From NCBI GenBank assembly GCA_028705785.1, contig JAQWCT010000081.1:1-10093 (forward strand): a DNA stretch of 10,093 bases, read 5' to 3'. The DNA is from Sulfurospirillaceae bacterium (GTDB lineage Bacteria; Campylobacterota; Campylobacteria; Campylobacterales; Sulfurospirillaceae). The position numbers and the translations under genes were made by a program. Of this stretch, positions 7,559-10,093 are shown piece by piece; the first letter of the stretch is position 1; every line of letters starts with the position of its first letter. Under the pieces are notes generated by a model. The model searched no databases, was not told the origin of the DNA, and was given only the letters and a program-made list of their open reading frames with translations.

Positions 7559-8004
7559 TGCGTAAAGCGTTTGGTTTGGTTCAAGCATTGATTGTTATTG
7601 TCTTAATTAGCGGTATTATGGCGATAGCGATGAAGTATGCGATGATTTCAGTGAAGCAAACAGGTGACCTTTATGCGAGAGAAAGTGCGGAGCTTTTTAT
7701 GGATAGTGCTGTGGAACTCACACTTTTGGCGATAAGTGGGAAAGATAGAACAACAGGCTGGCTAAGAGATATGAATATCACTTCACAAGATCAACGCTAT
7801 AGTGCAGATATCAATATCGTAGGTTATTATCTGCTCAATACTAGCGTCGAATACAATGCCATTAATCCTTTGCATATCCCTATTCAAAACGAAGAATCGC
7901 ATGGTATGGTGATGCTAGAAGTTGTTGTTGAAACAAATGCCTCGCACCCTAAAAACCAAGAAAAACACATACGACTTACGCGAAAGACATTGCAACGCCC
8001 ATGA
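7558..8004 (+). CDS. Atypical prepilin-like protein, MshP/PilX-like, lacking Glu +5
   Basis: A 148-residue protein with a type IV pilin-like N-terminus, MRKAFGLVQALIVIVLISG. Cleavage would fall after Ala4, giving Phe +1. Position -1 is therefore Ala, not Gly, and position +5 is Gln, not the usual Glu. Loss of Glu +5 is known for some minor pilins, such as GspK-type and PilX/MshP-type subunits, which sit at the fibre tip. The context, directly after the MshO-like gene, agrees with MshP. A long amphipathic helix follows (YARESAELFMDSAVELTLLA) with a short C-terminal domain and no cysteine. Sequons are D71-M-N73 and E125-T-N127. ATG 7558 shares one base with the previous stop (TGATG), and AAAAGG (7542-7547) is a usable ribosome binding site. 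Confidence 0.8.
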   Translation: MRKAFGLVQALIVIVLISGIMAIAMKYAMISVKQTGDLYARESAELFMDSAVELTLLAISGKDRTTGWLRDMNITSQDQRYSADINIVGYYLLNTSVEYNAINPLHIPIQNEESHGMVMLEVVVETNASHPKNQEKHIRLTRKTLQRP

Positions 8005-8477
8005 CATATCAAATCAAACGAGCTTTTAGTATGGTGGAACTTATCTTTATCATCGTTTTAATGGGGATTTTGGCAAAAATTGCAAGTAGTTATATGCCCG
8101 ATAATAGACTTTTAAGTGATAAGCATTATATCAGTATGAAAATTAAAGAGCAGCAAAAGAATGCTATTGGGTATGATACTTTCCAATTTGGAAGCAGTCA
8201 ATATTGGTCAGTCCCAACACGCTATTCTCAAGATTTTAATCTTACATGTATAGAATCTACCAAGGAGTACTTTGAAAGTTTGGACCGTGAAAAATCGTAT
8301 AAATTTACGCTAACATTTGATAATAATATGACGATATGTTTTGATAGTTTAGGAAGACCATATGGGGGTGTTCCTGCGCAGCTTTTTGTTAGTGATACGG
8401 ACATTAATGTTACTTATAACTCTATAAATAGTAGAATTTCAGTTTTACCTATGTCTGGCTATGTTATAATAAAATAA
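8001..8477 (+). CDS. Prepilin-like minor pilin, GspH/FimT- or MshC-like
   Basis: A 158-residue prepilin. The leader MTYQIKRA is followed by FSMVELIFIIVLMGILAKI, with Phe +1 and Glu +5; position -1 is Ala, which appears common in Campylobacterota prepilins. The C-terminal half has TICFDSLGRPYG, recalling the conserved C-terminal strand of GspH/FimT-type minor pilins. The two cysteines (in LTCIES and TICFDS) could pair. Three extended sequons, at N80, N109 and N136, account for every N-X-S/T site in the protein. The start is in an ATGA overlap with the preceding gene and has only a weak ribosome binding site, so translation is probably coupled. It is the last gene of the tightly overlapped block. 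I cannot exclude that it is a major pilin, but its length and motif favour a minor pilin. Confidence 0.85.
   Translation: MTYQIKRAFSMVELIFIIVLMGILAKIASSYMPDNRLLSDKHYISMKIKEQQKNAIGYDTFQFGSSQYWSVPTRYSQDFNLTCIESTKEYFESLDREKSYKFTLTFDNNMTICFDSLGRPYGGVPAQLFVSDTDINVTYNSINSRISVLPMSGYVIIK
8462..8470 (+). promoter_or_regulatory. Candidate internal extended -10 promoter for the PilM-PilN-like gene
   Basis: The bases read TGTTATAAT, a perfect extended -10 (TGnTATAAT), placed at the very 3' end of the fourth prepilin gene. Transcription would start near 8477, about 20 bases before ATG 8497, and the leader contains AAAGG (8486-8490). It coincides with the only gap in the operon. The codons it occupies (GYVIIK) impose some of this composition, so chance is possible. 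Confidence 0.5.
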
Positions 8478-8496
8478 AACCCCCTAAAGGTTACTT

Positions 8497-9987
8497 ATGC
8501 TGGCACCTGTTTGCGTTGTGTATATCGATCCTTTTTCTGACCAAAAGCTTTCATTTGATGGAAAAGATTTTGGGGTTGCTAAAAATAAAAACAGTATTAA
8601 AGCTTCTAGGGTTCCGTATGCAAATGTCGTTATCCATAGTTTTAAAGTTAATTCTTCTATTGGAGAAGATGAACTTCGAACAATGGTTGAGATTAAGATG
8701 TACGAAGAAGCAGGGCTCGATCTTCAAAAAAATTACAAAATTATTTACATTAAAAAAAATCTTGACATTACCGATACACTTATCATTGAAACTTTTGCCA
8801 TTGAAGAAGATAAAACAAAAGCAGCACTCTGTGATGTTTTAAAAGAAGATAAATATATTGATTTTTTAGCGTTGCCTTTTTTAAGCTTTTCGACTTTATA
8901 TACGAATAAAATACTTGCTCCAAAAAACGATCTTTTTGTCTACCTTGATGAAACAGAAGCTTTTCTCGCTATCTATAAAAATGGTCAGTATATTTCTACT
9001 AAGTCTATTATGAATCTTCAAGATATGGTTAAAAAACTTAAAGCTGATGATATTACTATCAGTGTGGAGGAATTAACTAAAGTTTTGATTGAAAAAGGCT
9101 TAGATATAACAGCCTACAATGACGACAATATCTCTCTTTCAACCGCATTGCAAACGCTGTTTATGGAGATTTTTAATAAAATTAACGATATCTTATTGCA
9201 TAATCGAAATGTATTTGGCTTTGACAATATAGATCGTATTTTTATGAGTACTGCCAATGGTAGAGTGCGAGGACTAAAAGGCTTTTTGCATTCTTTTGGG
9301 TATGTTGATGCTGAGATAAATGATTTTAATCTTCTTAAAAATTGTAATGCTCAAAGATTTTTTTCATGCATCGTTGCCTCTTATGTGAGTGATCAATATG
9401 AACAGAATAATATGGCTGAAAATATTACACTTTTTCCAAGACCTCCTCGTTTTTTAAAGACACAAGTTGGTCAACTCTCACTTCTTTCAGGTATTGCGAC
9501 TTCGATTTTTGCACTTTATCCTATTTATCTTTTAGTTGATACTAGTTTACTACAAAATAATTTTGATACATTGACTATCCAATATGAGGCTATCAAGAAA
9601 AACTCAGCTGCTTTTAATGCACAATTAACACAAGTTAAAAATGAATTAAAAAGTGCTACTGAGTTGAAAACTGAGCAAGAAAAAAATTTAGGAAATATTG
9701 CTCAAAGTATCGATGAACTTTACATGATGAAAGCATCTTCTCAAACTTATATCGATTTTATTGTTAAGGTCAATCGGCTTTTAAAAAAGCACTCCCTCAT
9801 GGTTCGAATGATAGAACAAAAAGGTGCCAATAAGATGAGTATTGAAGTTGTTGCCAATCAAAATCAACGGGACAACATTGCCAAGTTTATGGAAGATCTT
9901 ATTCAAGAGGGTTTTTTGGGTGTTACTACCAGTGAAATTCGCTCTGATAAAGTTCTCTACATTAGCAAAATTGAGATTGAACGATGA
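8497..9987 (+). CDS. PilM-PilN-like fusion, MshI/GspL-type pilus assembly platform protein
   Basis: A 496-residue bitopic inner-membrane protein. Residues 1-320 are soluble and have the look of a PilM/GspL actin-like domain, with the strand-turn-strand DLFVYLDETEAFLAIYKNGQYI near residues 148-169 and DRIFMSTANGRVRGLKGFLHSFGY near 246-269, the place of the usual glycine-rich IYLSGG segment. ENITLFPRPPRFLKTQ leads to one membrane helix at about 328-349. A Lys/Glu-rich coiled coil follows (about 352-410), then a periplasmic PilN-like ferredoxin-fold tail (about 412-496). One polypeptide thus covers what Pseudomonas splits into PilM and PilN, as in GspL and MshI. It should link the cytoplasmic ATPase to the periplasmic PilO-like partner encoded next. 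AAAGG at 8486-8490 supports ATG 8497. The stop overlaps the next start (ATGA). Confidence 0.8.
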   Translation: MLAPVCVVYIDPFSDQKLSFDGKDFGVAKNKNSIKASRVPYANVVIHSFKVNSSIGEDELRTMVEIKMYEEAGLDLQKNYKIIYIKKNLDITDTLIIETFAIEEDKTKAALCDVLKEDKYIDFLALPFLSFSTLYTNKILAPKNDLFVYLDETEAFLAIYKNGQYISTKSIMNLQDMVKKLKADDITISVEELTKVLIEKGLDITAYNDDNISLSTALQTLFMEIFNKINDILLHNRNVFGFDNIDRIFMSTANGRVRGLKGFLHSFGYVDAEINDFNLLKNCNAQRFFSCIVASYVSDQYEQNNMAENITLFPRPPRFLKTQVGQLSLLSGIATSIFALYPIYLLVDTSLLQNNFDTLTIQYEAIKKNSAAFNAQLTQVKNELKSATELKTEQEKNLGNIAQSIDELYMMKASSQTYIDFIVKVNRLLKKHSLMVRMIEQKGANKMSIEVVANQNQRDNIAKFMEDLIQEGFLGVTTSEIRSDKVLYISKIEIER

Positions 9988-10093
9988 ATAAATTAGAAAA
10001 TTATCTTTTACATGTAACACAAAGACAAAAGTGGATGATTTATGGCATTGTTGTGATTGTCATTGGGATGCTTATGTATAATATGTCTATGCC
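9984..10093 (+). CDS. PilO/MshJ-like assembly protein, N-terminal fragment
   Basis: The start of a gene cut by the right edge. ATG 9984 lies in an ATGA overlap with the PilM-PilN-like gene. The 36 readable residues give a short cytoplasmic segment (MNKLENYLLHVTQRQKW) and a membrane helix (MIYGIVVIVIGMLMY). This is the N-terminal arrangement of PilO, MshJ and GspM proteins, which pair with PilN-type proteins through periplasmic coiled coils and ferredoxin folds. The assignment rests on position and topology, not on conserved motifs. Confidence 0.65.
   Translation, partial: MNKLENYLLHVTQRQKWMIYGIVVIVIGMLMYNMSM

Noticed and set aside
8516..8842. Plus-strand 108-residue frame inside the PilM-PilN-like gene
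   Set aside because: Leu/Lys-rich out-of-frame shadow with no plausible start signal.

Overview
The window is AT-rich bacterial DNA that reads like Campylobacterota (Epsilonproteobacteria; a Sulfurospirillum- or Sulfurimonas-like organism is my best guess, but the genus cannot be fixed from the sequence). The grounds are the base composition, extended -10 promoters (TGnTAAAAT, TGnTATAAT) with no clear -35 box, prepilin leaders of the KAF/RAF type, and heavy use of the Campylobacter-type N-glycosylation sequon D/E-X-N-X-S/T.

Layout. Bases 1-278 hold the 3' end of an unrecognised plus-strand gene. It converges on, and shares its stop with, a minus-strand NifX/NifB-type small protein (275-640). 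A 119-base divergent intergenic region (641-759) carries one candidate extended -10 in each direction. From 760 to the right edge everything is on the plus strand and looks like one MSHA-like type IV pilus / pseudopilus locus: a 1745-residue secreted adhesin with an MshQ-like C-terminus (760-5997), four prepilin-like proteins (5994-6635, 6635-7558, 7558-8004, 8001-8477), a PilM-PilN-like fusion of the MshI/GspL kind (8497-9987), and the start of a PilO/MshJ-like membrane protein (9984 to the edge). The adhesin, the four prepilins and the last gene pair are joined by ATGA or TGATG start/stop overlaps. The only gap (19 bases) lies before the PilM-PilN fusion and is preceded by a good extended -10, so the assembly genes may also be transcribed on their own.

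How it may work (inference). The assembly-platform proteins in the inner membrane would polymerise the prepilins into a thin fibre. The four proteins here look like minor pilins (MshD-, MshO-, MshP/PilX- and GspH/FimT/MshC-like) forming a priming or tip complex. The large adhesin (beta-helix, LamG, GON-like module, second Cys-paired module, MshQ-like tail) would be the tip or surface-exposed binding component. The major pilin, ATPases, secretin and prepilin peptidase are not in view and may lie to the right or elsewhere.

Most notable signal. The five predicted exported pilus proteins carry 29 copies of the bacterial N-glycosylation sequon D/E-X-N-X-S/T, 27 of them with Asp. In the four prepilins, 15 of 25 N-X-S/T sites have an acidic residue at -2. 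The beta-helix half of the adhesin has many N-X-S/T sites but none in the extended form. This suggests a pilus tip complex that has been shaped as a substrate for a PglB-type oligosaccharyltransferase.
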